DNA of 36,870 nt, taken from positions 1 to 36,870 of the forward strand of contig NZ_PJAI02000025.1 of NCBI RefSeq assembly GCF_002843355.2, in the 5' to 3' direction. This stretch comes from Colwellia echini (GTDB taxonomy: Bacteria > Pseudomonadota > Gammaproteobacteria > Enterobacterales > Alteromonadaceae). Positions 27,706-36,502 of the stretch are shown here, piece after piece; position 1 is the stretch's first letter; every line of letters starts with the position of its first letter. A program made the position numbers and the translations under genes. The notes beneath the pieces were generated by a model, which did no database searches, was not told where the DNA came from, and worked only from the letters and a program-made list of their open reading frames with translations.

Positions 27706-28239
27706 ATGTCTCGTGTTGCAAAAGCACCAGTACTTGTTCCTGCCGGCGTTACCATTACGTTATCAGGTCAAGAAATTACAGTTAAAGGTCCAGTAGGTGA
27801 ATTAACTCACACGATCCATAGTGATGTTGTTGTTTCTCAAGAAGAGAACAGCTTAATTACTAATATCGTTGCTGATGTTAAAGGCGCTTGGGCTCAAGCC
27901 GGTACTGCACGTTCTTTAATCAATAATATGGTTGAAGGTGTTAGTAAAGGTTTTGAAAAGAAATTGATTTTACAAGGTGTTGGTTACCGTGCAAAAGCTG
28001 CAGGTCAGTCTTTAGACTTATCTTTAGGTTTTTCACACCCAATCAGCCATGCTATTCCTGCTGGAATAACTTGTGAAACCCCTAGCCAAACTGAAATCAC
28101 ACTGAAAGGTTGTGATAAGCATTTAATTGGTCAAACCGCAGCGAACATTCGTGCATACCGTAAACCTGAGCCTTATAAAGGTAAAGGTGTTCGTTATTCT
28201 GATGAAGTTGTTCGTCGTAAAGAAGCTAAGAAGAAGTAG
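27706..28239 (+). CDS. rplF: 50S ribosomal protein L6
   Basis: The 177-residue product matches the E. coli length. L6 lies near the factor-binding centre beside the sarcin-ricin loop. Two alpha/beta repeats are seen, with [21 protein letters not shown] in the middle and the C-terminal RNA-binding signature [16 protein letters not shown]. The gap to rpsH is 10 bases with AAGGAG before the ATG. Confidence 0.98.
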   Translation: MSRVAKAPVLVPAGVTITLSGQEITVKGPVGELTHTIHSDVVVSQEENSLITNIVADVKGAWAQAGTARSLINNMVEGVSKGFEKKLILQGVGYRAKAAGQSLDLSLGFSHPISHAIPAGITCETPSQTEITLKGCDKHLIGQTAANIRAYRKPEPYKGKGVRYSDEVVRRKEAKKK

Positions 28240-28248
28240 GGTAATATA

Positions 28249-28602
28249 ATGGATAAGAAAACATCTCGTTTGCGCCGCGCTAAACGCGCTCGTGCAAAAA
28301 TTAGCGAGTTGGGTGCGAATCGTTTAGTTATATTCCGTACTCCTCGTCATATTTACGCTCAACTGATCGCTCCTACTGGATCTGAAGTAATTGCATCTGC
28401 ATCTACTTTAGAGAAAGAATTAAGCGCTCAACTTGAAAAAACAGGTAATGTTGCAGCAGCAACTGCAGTAGGTAAAGCAATCGCTGAACGTGCTGTAGCA
28501 AAAGGTATCACTAAGATAGCTTTTGATCGCTCTGGTTTCCTTTACCATGGTCGCGTGAAAGCGTTAGCAGAAGCAGCTCGTGAAGCTGGTCTTCAATTCT
28601 AG
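28249..28602 (+). CDS. rplR: 50S ribosomal protein L18
   Basis: L18 binds 5S rRNA together with L5 and L25. The 117-residue product has the basic N-terminal [12 protein letters not shown], the conserved [15 protein letters not shown] strand and the C-terminal [20 protein letters not shown]. Length is exact for E. coli-type L18. Ninth-base spacing from rplF and to rpsE keeps the operon tight. Confidence 0.98.
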   Translation: MDKKTSRLRRAKRARAKISELGANRLVIFRTPRHIYAQLIAPTGSEVIASASTLEKELSAQLEKTGNVAAATAVGKAIAERAVAKGITKIAFDRSGFLYHGRVKALAEAAREAGLQF

Positions 28603-28611
28603 GGGTTGATA

Positions 28612-29121
28612 ATGGCTAATCATAATCAAGAAAACTCACAACAAAGTGATATGGCTGAAAAGCTAATCGCAGTTAACCGCGTTTCAAAAGTGGTTAAAGG
28701 TGGTCGCATTTTCAGTTTTACTGCACTAACAGTAGTTGGTGACGGTAACGGTCGTGTTGGTTTTGGCTACGGTAAAGCACGTGAAGTGCCTGCTGCAATC
28801 CAAAAAGCAATGGAAAAAGCACACCGTAACATCGTAAACGTTGACCTGAAGGGTACTACTCTTCAGCATGTTATTACGGGCAAGCACTCAGGCTCTAAAG
28901 TTTACATGCAACCAGCCTCTGAAGGTACAGGTATCATCGCCGGTGGCGCGATGCGTGCAGTACTAGAAGTTGCAGGCGTTCAGAACGTATTGTCAAAAGC
29001 ATACGGTTCTACTAACCCAATCAACGTAGTTCGCGCTACTGTTTCAGCTTTAGTGAATATGCATTCACCAAAAGCAGTTGCAGCTAAACGTGGCAAAAGC
29101 GTTGCAGACATTTTGGGGTAA
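28612..29121 (+). CDS. rpsE: 30S ribosomal protein S5
   Basis: S5 helps form the mRNA entry channel and affects decoding accuracy. The 169-residue product has the double-stranded RNA-binding-like domain with [20 protein letters not shown] and [15 protein letters not shown], and the [18 protein letters not shown] motif. The N-terminal ~15 residues ([11 protein letters not shown]) are polar and less conserved than in E. coli. The ATG at 28612 (GGGG upstream) is preferred over TTG at 28606. Confidence 0.97.
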   Translation: MANHNQENSQQSDMAEKLIAVNRVSKVVKGGRIFSFTALTVVGDGNGRVGFGYGKAREVPAAIQKAMEKAHRNIVNVDLKGTTLQHVITGKHSGSKVYMQPASEGTGIIAGGAMRAVLEVAGVQNVLSKAYGSTNPINVVRATVSALVNMHSPKAVAAKRGKSVADILG

Positions 29122-29127
29122 TTGAGC

Positions 29128-29307
29128 ATGTCTAAAACAGTTAAAGTAACTCAAATAAAAAGTTCTATCGGTCGTTTGCCGAAGCATAGAGCTACATTAA
29201 AAGGCCTTGGTCTACGTCGTATCAATCATACAGTTGAGTTAGAAGATACTCCATCTGTACGTGGTATGATCAACAAGGTTTATTATATGGTTAAGGTGGA
29301 GGATTAA
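29128..29307 (+). CDS. rpmD: 50S ribosomal protein L30
   Basis: The 59-residue product carries the L30 motif [20 protein letters not shown] and the ending [14 protein letters not shown]. The ATG at 29128 (GGGG upstream within the end of rpsE) is chosen over a TTG at 29122 to give the normal family length. It is followed two bases later by rplO. Confidence 0.97.
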   Translation: MSKTVKVTQIKSSIGRLPKHRATLKGLGLRRINHTVELEDTPSVRGMINKVYYMVKVED

Positions 29308-29309
29308 TT

Positions 29310-29744
29310 ATGCATTTAAATACTTTATCTCCTGCACCGGGATCGCACAAAGCTAAAAAACGCTGTGGTCGTGGTATTGGTTCAGGCATCGGTAAAACTG
29401 GTGGTCGTGGTCACAAAGGTCAGAAGTCTCGTTCTGGCGGTAGTGTACGTCCAGGTTTTGAAGGTGGTCAGATGCCATTGAAACAACGTTTACCTAAATT
29501 TGGTTTTACATCACGTAAATCTTTAGTTCGCGCTGAAGTACGTTTACATGAATTAAACCTAATTTCTGGCGATGTTGTTGATATTCACGCACTTAAAGAC
29601 GCTGGCTTAATAACACGTAATATCGTAGCTGTTAAGGTTATGTTATCAGGCGAAATTACTCGTCCAATTACATTACGTGGCATTGCAGTAACTAAAGGCG
29701 CACAAGCAGCTATTGAAGCTGCTGGTGGCAAAGTAGAGGAATAA
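29310..29744 (+). CDS. rplO: 50S ribosomal protein L15
   Basis: The 144-residue product begins [18 protein letters not shown] and has the glycine/arginine-rich extended N-terminal region ([20 protein letters not shown]) that threads into 23S rRNA, then a compact C-terminal domain. Length is as in E. coli. AAGGTGGAGG in the end of rpmD serves as its ribosome binding site. Confidence 0.98.
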   Translation: MHLNTLSPAPGSHKAKKRCGRGIGSGIGKTGGRGHKGQKSRSGGSVRPGFEGGQMPLKQRLPKFGFTSRKSLVRAEVRLHELNLISGDVVDIHALKDAGLITRNIVAVKVMLSGEITRPITLRGIAVTKGAQAAIEAAGGKVEE

Positions 29745-29750
29745 TATACA

Positions 29751-31088
29751 ATGGCTACACCAGGAATGGCTACTCAACAAGGTAGTAAAGGCGCAGGCGG
29801 TTTGTCTGAGCTGAAACAAAGATTATGGTTCGTATTCGTTGCTTTAGTTGTGCTTCGTTTAGGATCTTTTGTGCCAATCCCTGGTATTGACGCCGCTGTA
29901 TTAGCTCAGTTCTTTGAACAACAAAAGGGCACCATTGTAGAAATGTTTAACATGTTCTCTGGTGGTGCACTTGAGCGAGCCTCAGTATTGGCACTTGGTA
30001 TTATGCCGTACATCTCAGCTTCAATCATTATGCAATTGCTTACGGTTATGCACCCGGCAATGGCAGAGTTGAAAAAAGAAGGTGAAGCTGGACGTCGTAA
30101 AATCAGCCAATACACACGCTACGGCACTTTAGTTCTAGCAACAGTACAGTCGATAGCGATTGCCAGAAGTTTACCGGATATGATGCAAGGTCTTGTTATT
30201 AATGCAGGCTTTGGTTTCTATTTTACTGCGGTTATTAGTTTAATCACCGGCACCATGTTTTTAATGTGGTTAGGTGAACAAATTACTGAACGCGGTATTG
30301 GTAATGGTATATCAATTATCATTTTTGCTGGTATTGTTGCTGGCATGCCATCCGCAGTTGGTCAAACGGCTGAAATGGCGCGTCAAGGTGAAATACACTT
30401 ATTAGTATTATTGCTTATCGGCGTTGTGGTATTTGCAGTAACTTACTTAGTAGTATTTGTGGAACGTGGTCAACGACGTATTGTTGTTAACTATGCGAAA
30501 CGTCAGCAAGGCCGTAAGGTTTTTGCAGCGCAAAGCACACATTTACCTTTGAAAGTTAATATGGCGGGTGTTATTCCGCCTATCTTTGCCTCAAGTCTTA
30601 TCTTGTTTCCAGGCACGCTTGCGAGCTGGTTTGGTCAAGGTGACGGCCCCGTTGCTGATTTCTTACAAGGTGTTTCTCAGGCGATGTCGCCAGGGCAACC
30701 TTTGTATGTAATGATGTTAGCGGCAGCAATTATATTTTTCTGTTTCTTTTACACGGCTCTTGTTTTCAATCCGCGTGAAACAGCAGATAACTTGAAAAAG
30801 TCAGGTGCATTCATTCCAGGGATTCGTCCGGGTGAACAAACATCCAAATATATTGATAAAGTTATGACACGTTTAACCCTTTGTGGTGCTGCGTATATTA
30901 CCTTTGTCTGTTTGGTTCCACAGTTTATGATCATGGCATGGGACGTACAGTTCTATTTCGGCGGTACATCATTATTGATTATCGTGGTTGTGATTATGGA
31001 CTTTATGGCACAGGTACAAACGCATATGATGTCTCATCAATATGACAATGTACTTAAAAAAGCGAACTTAAAAGGCTATGGCCGTTAG
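29751..31088 (+). CDS. secY: Protein translocase channel subunit SecY
   Basis: SecY is the ten-helix pore of the SecYEG channel in the inner membrane. The 445-residue protein shows the early [12 protein letters not shown] segment, the conserved [10 protein letters not shown] helix with plug region nearby, cytoplasmic loops QQGRKVF and [20 protein letters not shown], and a C-terminal basic tail ending NLKGYGR. Length matches E. coli SecY (443). It lies between rplO and rpmJ, the standard position. Confidence 0.98.
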   Translation: MATPGMATQQGSKGAGGLSELKQRLWFVFVALVVLRLGSFVPIPGIDAAVLAQFFEQQKGTIVEMFNMFSGGALERASVLALGIMPYISASIIMQLLTVMHPAMAELKKEGEAGRRKISQYTRYGTLVLATVQSIAIARSLPDMMQGLVINAGFGFYFTAVISLITGTMFLMWLGEQITERGIGNGISIIIFAGIVAGMPSAVGQTAEMARQGEIHLLVLLLIGVVVFAVTYLVVFVERGQRRIVVNYAKRQQGRKVFAAQSTHLPLKVNMAGVIPPIFASSLILFPGTLASWFGQGDGPVADFLQGVSQAMSPGQPLYVMMLAAAIIFFCFFYTALVFNPRETADNLKKSGAFIPGIRPGEQTSKYIDKVMTRLTLCGAAYITFVCLVPQFMIMAWDVQFYFGGTSLLIIVVVIMDFMAQVQTHMMSHQYDNVLKKANLKGYGR

Positions 31089-31118
31089 GCTGAGCTAATT
31101 TAGTTAACGGAGTATAAA

Positions 31119-31232
31119 ATGAAAGTACGTGCATCCGTAAAAAAGATCTGTCGTAATTGTAAAGTGATTAAACGTAAAGGCGTAATTCGCGTTCTTTGTG
31201 TTGAACCAAAGCACAAACAAAGACAAGGTTAA
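31119..31232 (+). CDS. rpmJ: 50S ribosomal protein L36 (zinc form)
   Basis: This short frame encodes 37 residues, [20 protein letters not shown] followed by [17 protein letters not shown]. The zinc ribbon residues C11, C14, C27 and H32 are all present, so it is the zinc-dependent C-plus type; a zinc-free paralogue may exist elsewhere. ACGGAG precedes the ATG. It closes the spc operon, 30 bases after secY. Confidence 0.97.
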   Translation: MKVRASVKKICRNCKVIKRKGVIRVLCVEPKHKQRQG

Positions 31233-31259
31233 GCTTAGACTTTAACCTAATATCTTTTA

Positions 31260-31300
31260 GAAGTGGCATTATGTAGATTTATCTGTATAATGCCGCTTCG
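31260..31300 (+). promoter_or_regulatory. Probable alpha operon promoter region and inverted repeat
   Basis: A TATAAT at 31286-31291 is followed by GCCGCTTCG. The -10 lies within one arm of an 11-base inverted repeat, AGTGGCATTAT / ATAATGCCGCT, with one mismatch (G-U capable) and a 14-base loop. It could act as a promoter, an RNA hairpin after rpmJ, or both. Confidence 0.5.
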
Positions 31301-31317
31301 ATTTGCAGAAAAAAACA

Positions 31318-31391
31318 ATGGTTGGGTATCCTAACGGGCTTTCCAACCAATTAATTTTAATTTTAAATAGGAGATGTGTTTAGTGGCCCGT
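31318..31391 (+). promoter_or_regulatory. Alpha operon leader pseudoknot (S4 translational repression site)
   Basis: A helix TGGTTGG/CCAACCA (31319-31325 with 31343-31349) encloses GTATCCTAACGGGC, and ACGGGC (31334-31339) is perfectly complementary to GCCCGT (31386-31391), just after the GTG start of rpsM. The same ACGGGC/GCCCGU pairing and TATCCT segment occur in the E. coli alpha mRNA pseudoknot, where S4 binding traps the ribosome. Autoregulation by S4 is therefore likely. Confidence 0.82.
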
Positions 31392-31739
31392 ATCGCTGGC
31401 ATTAACATCCCTGATCGCAAGCATGCAGTAATCGCCATTACTGCGATTTATGGAATTGGAGCTACACGTGCGAAAGCAATTTGTGCAGCTGCTGGTATTC
31501 CAGAGTCAACAAAGATCAGTGAACTAGACGAAGCAAAGATTGATTTGCTCCGCGCTGAAGTGGATAAATTTACCGTAGAAGGTGATTTACGCCGTGAAGT
31601 TTCAATGAATATTAAACGTCTTATGGATTTAGGTTGTTTCCGTGGCATTCGTCACCGTCGCAGTCTTCCTCTACGTGGTCAACGCACTAAAACTAATGCG
31701 CGTACCCGTAAAGGTCCTCGTAAGCCAATTAAGAAGTAA
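31383..31739 (+). CDS. rpsM: 30S ribosomal protein S13
   Basis: S13 is in the head of the small subunit and forms bridges to the 50S. The 118-residue product starts at GTG 31383 ([17 protein letters not shown]), as does E. coli rpsM, with AGGAG nine bases upstream; an ATG at 31374 in frame would add three atypical residues and disturb the leader pairing. The C-terminal [20 protein letters not shown] motif is typical. Confidence 0.97.
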   Translation: MARIAGINIPDRKHAVIAITAIYGIGATRAKAICAAAGIPESTKISELDEAKIDLLRAEVDKFTVEGDLRREVSMNIKRLMDLGCFRGIRHRRSLPLRGQRTKTNARTRKGPRKPIKK

Positions 31740-31752
31740 GAGGAACTAGACA

Positions 31753-32142
31753 ATGGCTAAAACACCCGTTCGTACGCGTAAACGCGTAAAAAAACAAGTT
31801 GCTGATGGCATGGCTCATATCCATGCTTCTTTCAACAACACAATCGTGACTCTTACAGACCGTCAAGGTAATGCTTTATCTTGGGCGACTGCTGGTGGCT
31901 CTGGTTTCCGTGGTTCACGTAAATCAACTCCATTTGCTGCGCAAGTAGCTGCAGACCGCGCAGGCGCTGTTGCAAAAGAGTTTGGCTTGAAGAATATTGA
32001 AGTTTTCGTTAAAGGTCCAGGTCCAGGTCGTGAATCTGCTATCCGTGCCTTAAATGCTGCTGGTTTTAAAATCACCAACATTACTGACGTTACACCTATT
32101 CCTCATAATGGTTGTCGTCCTCCTAAGAAACGTCGCGTTTAA
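31753..32142 (+). CDS. rpsK: 30S ribosomal protein S11
   Basis: The 129-residue product matches the E. coli length. S11 lies on the platform near the mRNA exit. It shows [20 protein letters not shown] at the start of the fold and the ending [19 protein letters not shown] before the ATG acts as ribosome binding site; the gap to rpsM is 13 bases. Confidence 0.98.
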   Translation: MAKTPVRTRKRVKKQVADGMAHIHASFNNTIVTLTDRQGNALSWATAGGSGFRGSRKSTPFAAQVAADRAGAVAKEFGLKNIEVFVKGPGPGRESAIRALNAAGFKITNITDVTPIPHNGCRPPKKRRV

Positions 32143-32176
32143 TCGTAATTTTTTTTAGGATAGTTGGAGAAAGAAA

Positions 32177-32797
32177 ATGGCTAGATATTTAGGTCCTAAG
32201 TTAAAGCTTAGTCGTCGCGAAGGTACAGATTTGTTCCTTAAAAGCGGTGTTAGAGCAATTGACACTAAATGTAAAATCGAAACAATACCAGGTCAACACG
32301 GCGCCCGTCGCGGTCGTTTGTCAGACTACGGTGTTCAACTTCGTGAAAAACAAAAAGTTCGTCGTATTTATGGCGTACTAGAAAAACAATTCAGTAATTA
32401 CTACAAAGAAGCAGCACGTCAAAAAGGCAACACAGGTGAAAACTTGTTACAGCTTTTAGAAACGCGTTTAGATAACGTAGTTTACCGTATGGGCTATGCA
32501 AGCACTCGTGCTGAAGCTCGTCAACTAGTTAGCCATAAGGCTATCGTGGTAAACGGCGGTGTAGTTAATATTCCATCTTTCACTGTTAAAGCTGAAGATA
32601 CTGTTTCTGTTCGTGAGAAGTCTAAAACTCAAGCGCGTATTATCGCTGCTTTAGAATTAGCTGATCAACGTGAGAAACCACTTTGGGTTGAAGTAGATAC
32701 TAAGAAGCTTGAAGGCGTTTTTAAACGTGTTCCAGATCGCGCTGATTTATCTGCCGAAATTAATGAACAGTTGATTGTTGAACTTTACTCTAAGTAG
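32177..32797 (+). CDS. rpsD: 30S ribosomal protein S4, alpha operon repressor
   Basis: S4 starts 16S 5'-domain assembly and in E. coli represses the alpha operon by binding the leader described at 31318-31391. The 206-residue product begins [20 protein letters not shown] and contains the S4 RNA-binding domain ([20 protein letters not shown]). Length equals E. coli S4. Confidence 0.98.
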   Translation: MARYLGPKLKLSRREGTDLFLKSGVRAIDTKCKIETIPGQHGARRGRLSDYGVQLREKQKVRRIYGVLEKQFSNYYKEAARQKGNTGENLLQLLETRLDNVVYRMGYASTRAEARQLVSHKAIVVNGGVVNIPSFTVKAEDTVSVREKSKTQARIIAALELADQREKPLWVEVDTKKLEGVFKRVPDRADLSAEINEQLIVELYSK

Positions 32798-32825
32798 TAA
32801 AGTTGCACTTTAAGAGAGGACATAT

Positions 32826-33815
32826 ATGCAGGGTTCAGTAACCGAATTCCTTAGACCACGACTTGTTGGCATTGAAACTATTAGCCCTCGTCGCGCTAAG
32901 GTAACTTTAGAGCCTCTAGAACGTGGTTTTGGTCACACTTTAGGTAATGCGTTACGTCGTATTCTTTTATCTTCAATGCCGGGTTGTGCCGTAACTGAAG
33001 TTGAAATTGACGGTGTTTTACATGAGTACAGTAGTAAAGAAGGTGTTCAAGAGGACATCATCGAAATATTGTTAAACCTTAAAGGGCTTGCTGTTTTATT
33101 AGAAGGTAAGAATGAAGCCGTTCTAACCTTAACTAAGTCTGGTGAAGGCCCTGTAACGGCAGCTGATATACAACATGATGGTGATGTAACTATTGCAAAT
33201 CCAGACCATGTTATCTGCACCCTAACAGGTGAAGGTTCTATCAGCATGCGCATTAAAATTGAAATGGGACGTGGTTATGTTCCAGCTTCAGCGCGCCGTG
33301 ATGCCGAGGAAGAAGATCGTGCTATTGGTCGTTTGTTGGTTGACGCCTCATTCAGTCCAGTAGTTAGAATTGCTTATGATGTTGATTCTGCACGTGTTGA
33401 ACAACGTACAGATTTAGACAAATTAGTTTTAGATATGGAAACCAATGGTACATTGGATCCAGAAGAAGCTATCCGTCGTGCTTCAACTATTCTTGCTGAA
33501 CAGCTTGATGCGTTTGTTGAACTACGTGATATCAAAGAAGTTGAACAAGTGGAAGAAAAACCATTATTCGACCCAATCTTGCTTCGTCCGGTAGATGATC
33601 TAGAATTAACTGTTCGTTCAGCCAACTGTTTAAAAGCAGAAGCAATTCAATACATTGGTGATTTAGTACAACGTGCAGAAGTTGAACTTCTTAAAACGCC
33701 TAATTTAGGTAAGAAATCTCTTACAGAAATTAAAGACGTTTTAGCGTCACGTGGTTTGTCTCTAGGCATGCGCTTAGAAAACTGGCCACCTGAAAGCATT
33801 GTTGACAACGACTAG
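32826..33815 (+). CDS. rpoA: RNA polymerase alpha subunit
   Basis: The 329-residue protein dimerises through its N-terminal domain to nucleate polymerase assembly ([20 protein letters not shown] signature near residues 31-50) and contacts UP elements and activators through its C-terminal domain ([16 protein letters not shown] and [19 protein letters not shown]). Length is that of E. coli. It lies between rpsD and rplQ. AGAGAGGA upstream is the ribosome binding site. Confidence 0.99.
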   Translation: MQGSVTEFLRPRLVGIETISPRRAKVTLEPLERGFGHTLGNALRRILLSSMPGCAVTEVEIDGVLHEYSSKEGVQEDIIEILLNLKGLAVLLEGKNEAVLTLTKSGEGPVTAADIQHDGDVTIANPDHVICTLTGEGSISMRIKIEMGRGYVPASARRDAEEEDRAIGRLLVDASFSPVVRIAYDVDSARVEQRTDLDKLVLDMETNGTLDPEEAIRRASTILAEQLDAFVELRDIKEVEQVEEKPLFDPILLRPVDDLELTVRSANCLKAEAIQYIGDLVQRAEVELLKTPNLGKKSLTEIKDVLASRGLSLGMRLENWPPESIVDND

Positions 33816-33859
33816 TTCGATCATCATTTTTTTAATAGTTAGAGAGAAGGGATTAACTT

Positions 33860-34264
33860 ATGCGTCATCGTCAAAGCGGTCGCCAGTTAAACCGTAATAG
33901 CAGTCATCGTCAAGCGATGTTCCGCAATATGGCAAGCTCTTTAGTTAAGCACGGCGTTATTAAAACGACTGTAGCTAAAGCTAAAGAACTACGTCGTGTT
34001 ATTGAGCCACTAGTTACATTGGCTAAAACCGACAGTGTTGCAAATCGCCGTTTAGCGTTTGCTCGTACACAAGATAAAGAAGTAGTAGGTATTTTATTCA
34101 GCGAACTTGGTCCTCGTTACCAAGAACGTCCAGGTGGTTACACTCGCATTTTAAAATGTGGTTTCCGTACTGGTGATAAAGCGCCTATGGCATACATTGA
34201 GTTAGTAGACCGCCCAGTAGTAGAAGATGCTCCTGAAGTAGTTGAAGAGTCAGCTGAAGCATAA
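33860..34264 (+). CDS. rplQ: 50S ribosomal protein L17
   Basis: The 134-residue product starts [20 protein letters not shown] and shows the family core [20 protein letters not shown]. An acidic tail ([15 protein letters not shown]) extends the C-terminus. L17 lies near the peptide exit tunnel. It is the last gene of the alpha operon and is followed by a terminator. Confidence 0.98.
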   Translation: MRHRQSGRQLNRNSSHRQAMFRNMASSLVKHGVIKTTVAKAKELRRVIEPLVTLAKTDSVANRRLAFARTQDKEVVGILFSELGPRYQERPGGYTRILKCGFRTGDKAPMAYIELVDRPVVEDAPEVVEESAEA

Positions 34265-34296
34265 ATTTTACTTAATTGTTAAATTGTACTTCAATT

Positions 34297-34324
34297 AAAA
34301 AACCGAGTTTAGGCTCGGTTTTTT
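34297..34324 (+). terminator. Terminator of the alpha operon
   Basis: The arms AAAAAACCGAG and CTCGGTTTTTT with a six-base loop end in a T-run, 30 bases after rplQ. Confidence 0.92.
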
Positions 34325-34421
34325 ATTGCCTAAATTTTGTTAAATCAAACGGCACTTGACCTAACCCCTAATTCACCGTATAAAATATCTATTGCACTTT
34401 AGCCTACAACTTTGAGCCTTT

Positions 34422-35321
34422 ATGTCATCAAGAAATCCAATTATTGCCGTTACTGGTTCATCAGGGGCAGGAACATCTACCACAACCGCTGCCTTTGAGC
34501 ATATGTTTAGAACCCTTGGAATTACTTCTGTAAACGTAGAGGGTGATAGTTTCCATCGTTTTTCACGTCCTGAAATGGATATGGAAAAGCGTAAAGCCAA
34601 AGAAGCCCGCGAGAATATTAGCTATTTTGGCGATCTGGCTAATGACTTTGGAGCTTTAGAGAAGTTATTTTGCGACTATGGTGAAACAGGTAAAGGGAAA
34701 ATAAGACGTTACTTACATACCTTTGACGATGCAGTACCTTTCAACCAAATGCCTGGTACTTTTACCCCGTGGGAAGACTTAGGAGAAGGTACAGACTTAT
34801 TATACTACGAAGGGCTTCATGGCGGTGTAGTTACACCTGACAACGATGTAGCTAAACATGTGGATCTTTTAATTGGTATGGTGCCTATTGTTAATCTTGA
34901 ATGGATCCAAAAAATGGTCCGTGATACGGATAAACGTGGCCATACTAGAGAAGCTGTTACAGCTAGTATTGTTCGTAGTATGGAAGATTATATCTCTTTC
35001 ATCACTCCACAATTCTCACGAACCCATATTAACTTTCAGCGTGTGCCAACGGTTGATACGTCTAACCCTTTTAGCGCTAAAGCGATCCCAAGTTTAGATG
35101 AAAGCTTTGTAGTCATACGCTTTCGTGAAGTCAAGAATGTTGATTTTCAATATTATCTACGCATGATTGATGGCTCCTTTATGTCACGTATTAATACTCT
35201 CGTTGTTCCTGGTGGAAAAATGGGTTTAGCGATGGAATTAATTTTAACACCACTTATACAAGATTTGATTGATCGCAAAGTACGTTCAAATAAGCAAATT
35301 GATTGGATGAGTGATATTTAA
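34422..35321 (+). CDS. prkB: PrkB-type phosphoribulokinase-family protein
   Basis: This 299-residue protein belongs to the phosphoribulokinase/uridine kinase P-loop family. The nucleotide-binding loop is GSSGAGTST (12-20), with Thr where most P-loops have Lys, which is usual for PRK-type enzymes. DSFHRFSRPEMD (about 42-53) and LLYYEGLHGG near residue 126 are PRK motifs. Many heterotrophic gammaproteobacteria, including E. coli, carry this gene without RuBisCO; the physiological substrate is not established. It overlaps the downstream apbE frame by 11 bases. Confidence 0.9.
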   Translation: MSSRNPIIAVTGSSGAGTSTTTAAFEHMFRTLGITSVNVEGDSFHRFSRPEMDMEKRKAKEARENISYFGDLANDFGALEKLFCDYGETGKGKIRRYLHTFDDAVPFNQMPGTFTPWEDLGEGTDLLYYEGLHGGVVTPDNDVAKHVDLLIGMVPIVNLEWIQKMVRDTDKRGHTREAVTASIVRSMEDYISFITPQFSRTHINFQRVPTVDTSNPFSAKAIPSLDESFVVIRFREVKNVDFQYYLRMIDGSFMSRINTLVVPGGKMGLAMELILTPLIQDLIDRKVRSNKQIDWMSDI

Positions 35322-36363
35322 TATTGTCAAAAGTCTTAGTGAGCCAATTATCTTGAATTTTCCTGCTTTTACGTGTTCATTTATCCTATTGTTCATGCCC
35401 CTTCAATTAAGTGCTCAATGGTATCAACACACCTTTAATACCATGGGCACTCGTGCTCATATCGAATTTTGGTTAGATAAGCCTAAAACAACGAAACTTA
35501 ATACCGAGGCTAATGAACAAACGGATCTAAAAGCCCAACAATTAATTCAACAAATTGTTACCGAAATGAGCCGCTTAAACAACGCAATGAGCCCCTATAT
35601 TGCAACAAGTGAATTAAGTTTACTTAACAATGATGCAGGCAGCAGAGAAGTAACTATTTCTAGTGAACTCTTTTCGTTATTGACCATTGCGCAAGAAATA
35701 TCAGTGTTAAGTCATGGTGCTTTTGATATAACTTACGCCTCTATCGGGTATCAATATAATTATCGAGAAAAAATCAGGCCGCAAAAAAATGCAATTGAAA
35801 ATGCTTTACCTGCTATTAATTATCAAGGTATTACATTAATTGAGGCTAATAACACAGTTAGCTTTGCTAATAATGCTATTAAAATAGACTTGGGCGGTAT
35901 TGCTAAAGGTTATGCAATACAGCAATGTATTAATATCTTAAAGTTAGCAGGTGTCGAGTCTGCTTTAATGAGCGCAGGTGGAGATACTATTTTATTAGGC
36001 GACCGACGGGGTAGACCGTGGTTTGTAGGTATAAAACACCCTCGAGCAGAAGATAAGAATGCAGTTCATATACCGTTGAGTAATGAAGCCATTTCTACTT
36101 CAGGGGATTACGAACGTTACTTCATAGAAGATGGCACACGTTATCATCATATTATTAATCCTAAAACTGGTGATTCAGCACGTGAAGTGGTTAGTGTCTC
36201 AATTATTGGTAAAGATGCAACTGTAGTGGATGCATTATCAACAACCGTCTTTGTTAAAGGCCTTAAAGAGGGAATGGCATTTATTGACACTTTACCAGAG
36301 TATGAAGCGATTATTATCGATAATAATCAAAAATTGCATTTCTCAAAAGGGTTACAGCAATAG
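35311..36363 (+). CDS. apbE: ApbE-family FAD:protein FMN transferase
   Basis: ApbE attaches FMN to a Thr or Ser of flavoproteins such as NqrB, NqrC or RnfG, in the periplasm. The 350-residue frame has an N-terminal hydrophobic export signal (FTCSFILLFMPLQLSA, then Q), then TMGTRAHIEFW, IDLGGIAKGYAIQ, SAGGDTILLGDRRGRPW and HHIINPKTGDSAREV, all ApbE motifs. It has no lipobox. The GTG at 35311 is the longest start; a TTG at 35353 gives a more compact signal peptide and slightly better upstream spacing, so the start is uncertain. No target flavoprotein gene is nearby. Confidence 0.9.
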   Translation: MIFNIVKSLSEPIILNFPAFTCSFILLFMPLQLSAQWYQHTFNTMGTRAHIEFWLDKPKTTKLNTEANEQTDLKAQQLIQQIVTEMSRLNNAMSPYIATSELSLLNNDAGSREVTISSELFSLLTIAQEISVLSHGAFDITYASIGYQYNYREKIRPQKNAIENALPAINYQGITLIEANNTVSFANNAIKIDLGGIAKGYAIQQCINILKLAGVESALMSAGGDTILLGDRRGRPWFVGIKHPRAEDKNAVHIPLSNEAISTSGDYERYFIEDGTRYHHIINPKTGDSAREVVSVSIIGKDATVVDALSTTVFVKGLKEGMAFIDTLPEYEAIIIDNNQKLHFSKGLQQ

Positions 36364-36425
36364 CCTGTAATTTTAACCTGTGTCTTGAGCGATAACCTCG
36401 TCATTCCCGAAGTAGATACCCTGTC

Positions 36426-36450
36426 ATCCCCGAGGTGTCTGATCGGGGAT
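36426..36450. repeat. REP-like hairpin after apbE
   Basis: The arms ATCCCCGA and TCGGGGAT form an 8-bp stem with a nine-base loop; just upstream GTCATTCCCGA (from about 36400) is a related half. Such elements are common between genes in proteobacteria and often protect mRNA ends or act as weak terminators. No T-run follows. Confidence 0.6.
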
Positions 36451-36502
36451 CTATAAATTTTGGGTATTTGGTGTTGGATGTTTATTCAAAAACTGCGTTT
36501 TT

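Noticed and set aside
34422..35321. Evidence of a Calvin cycle from the phosphoribulokinase-like protein
   Set aside because: PrkB-type proteins are common in heterotrophs, and no RuBisCO or other Calvin gene is present in the window.
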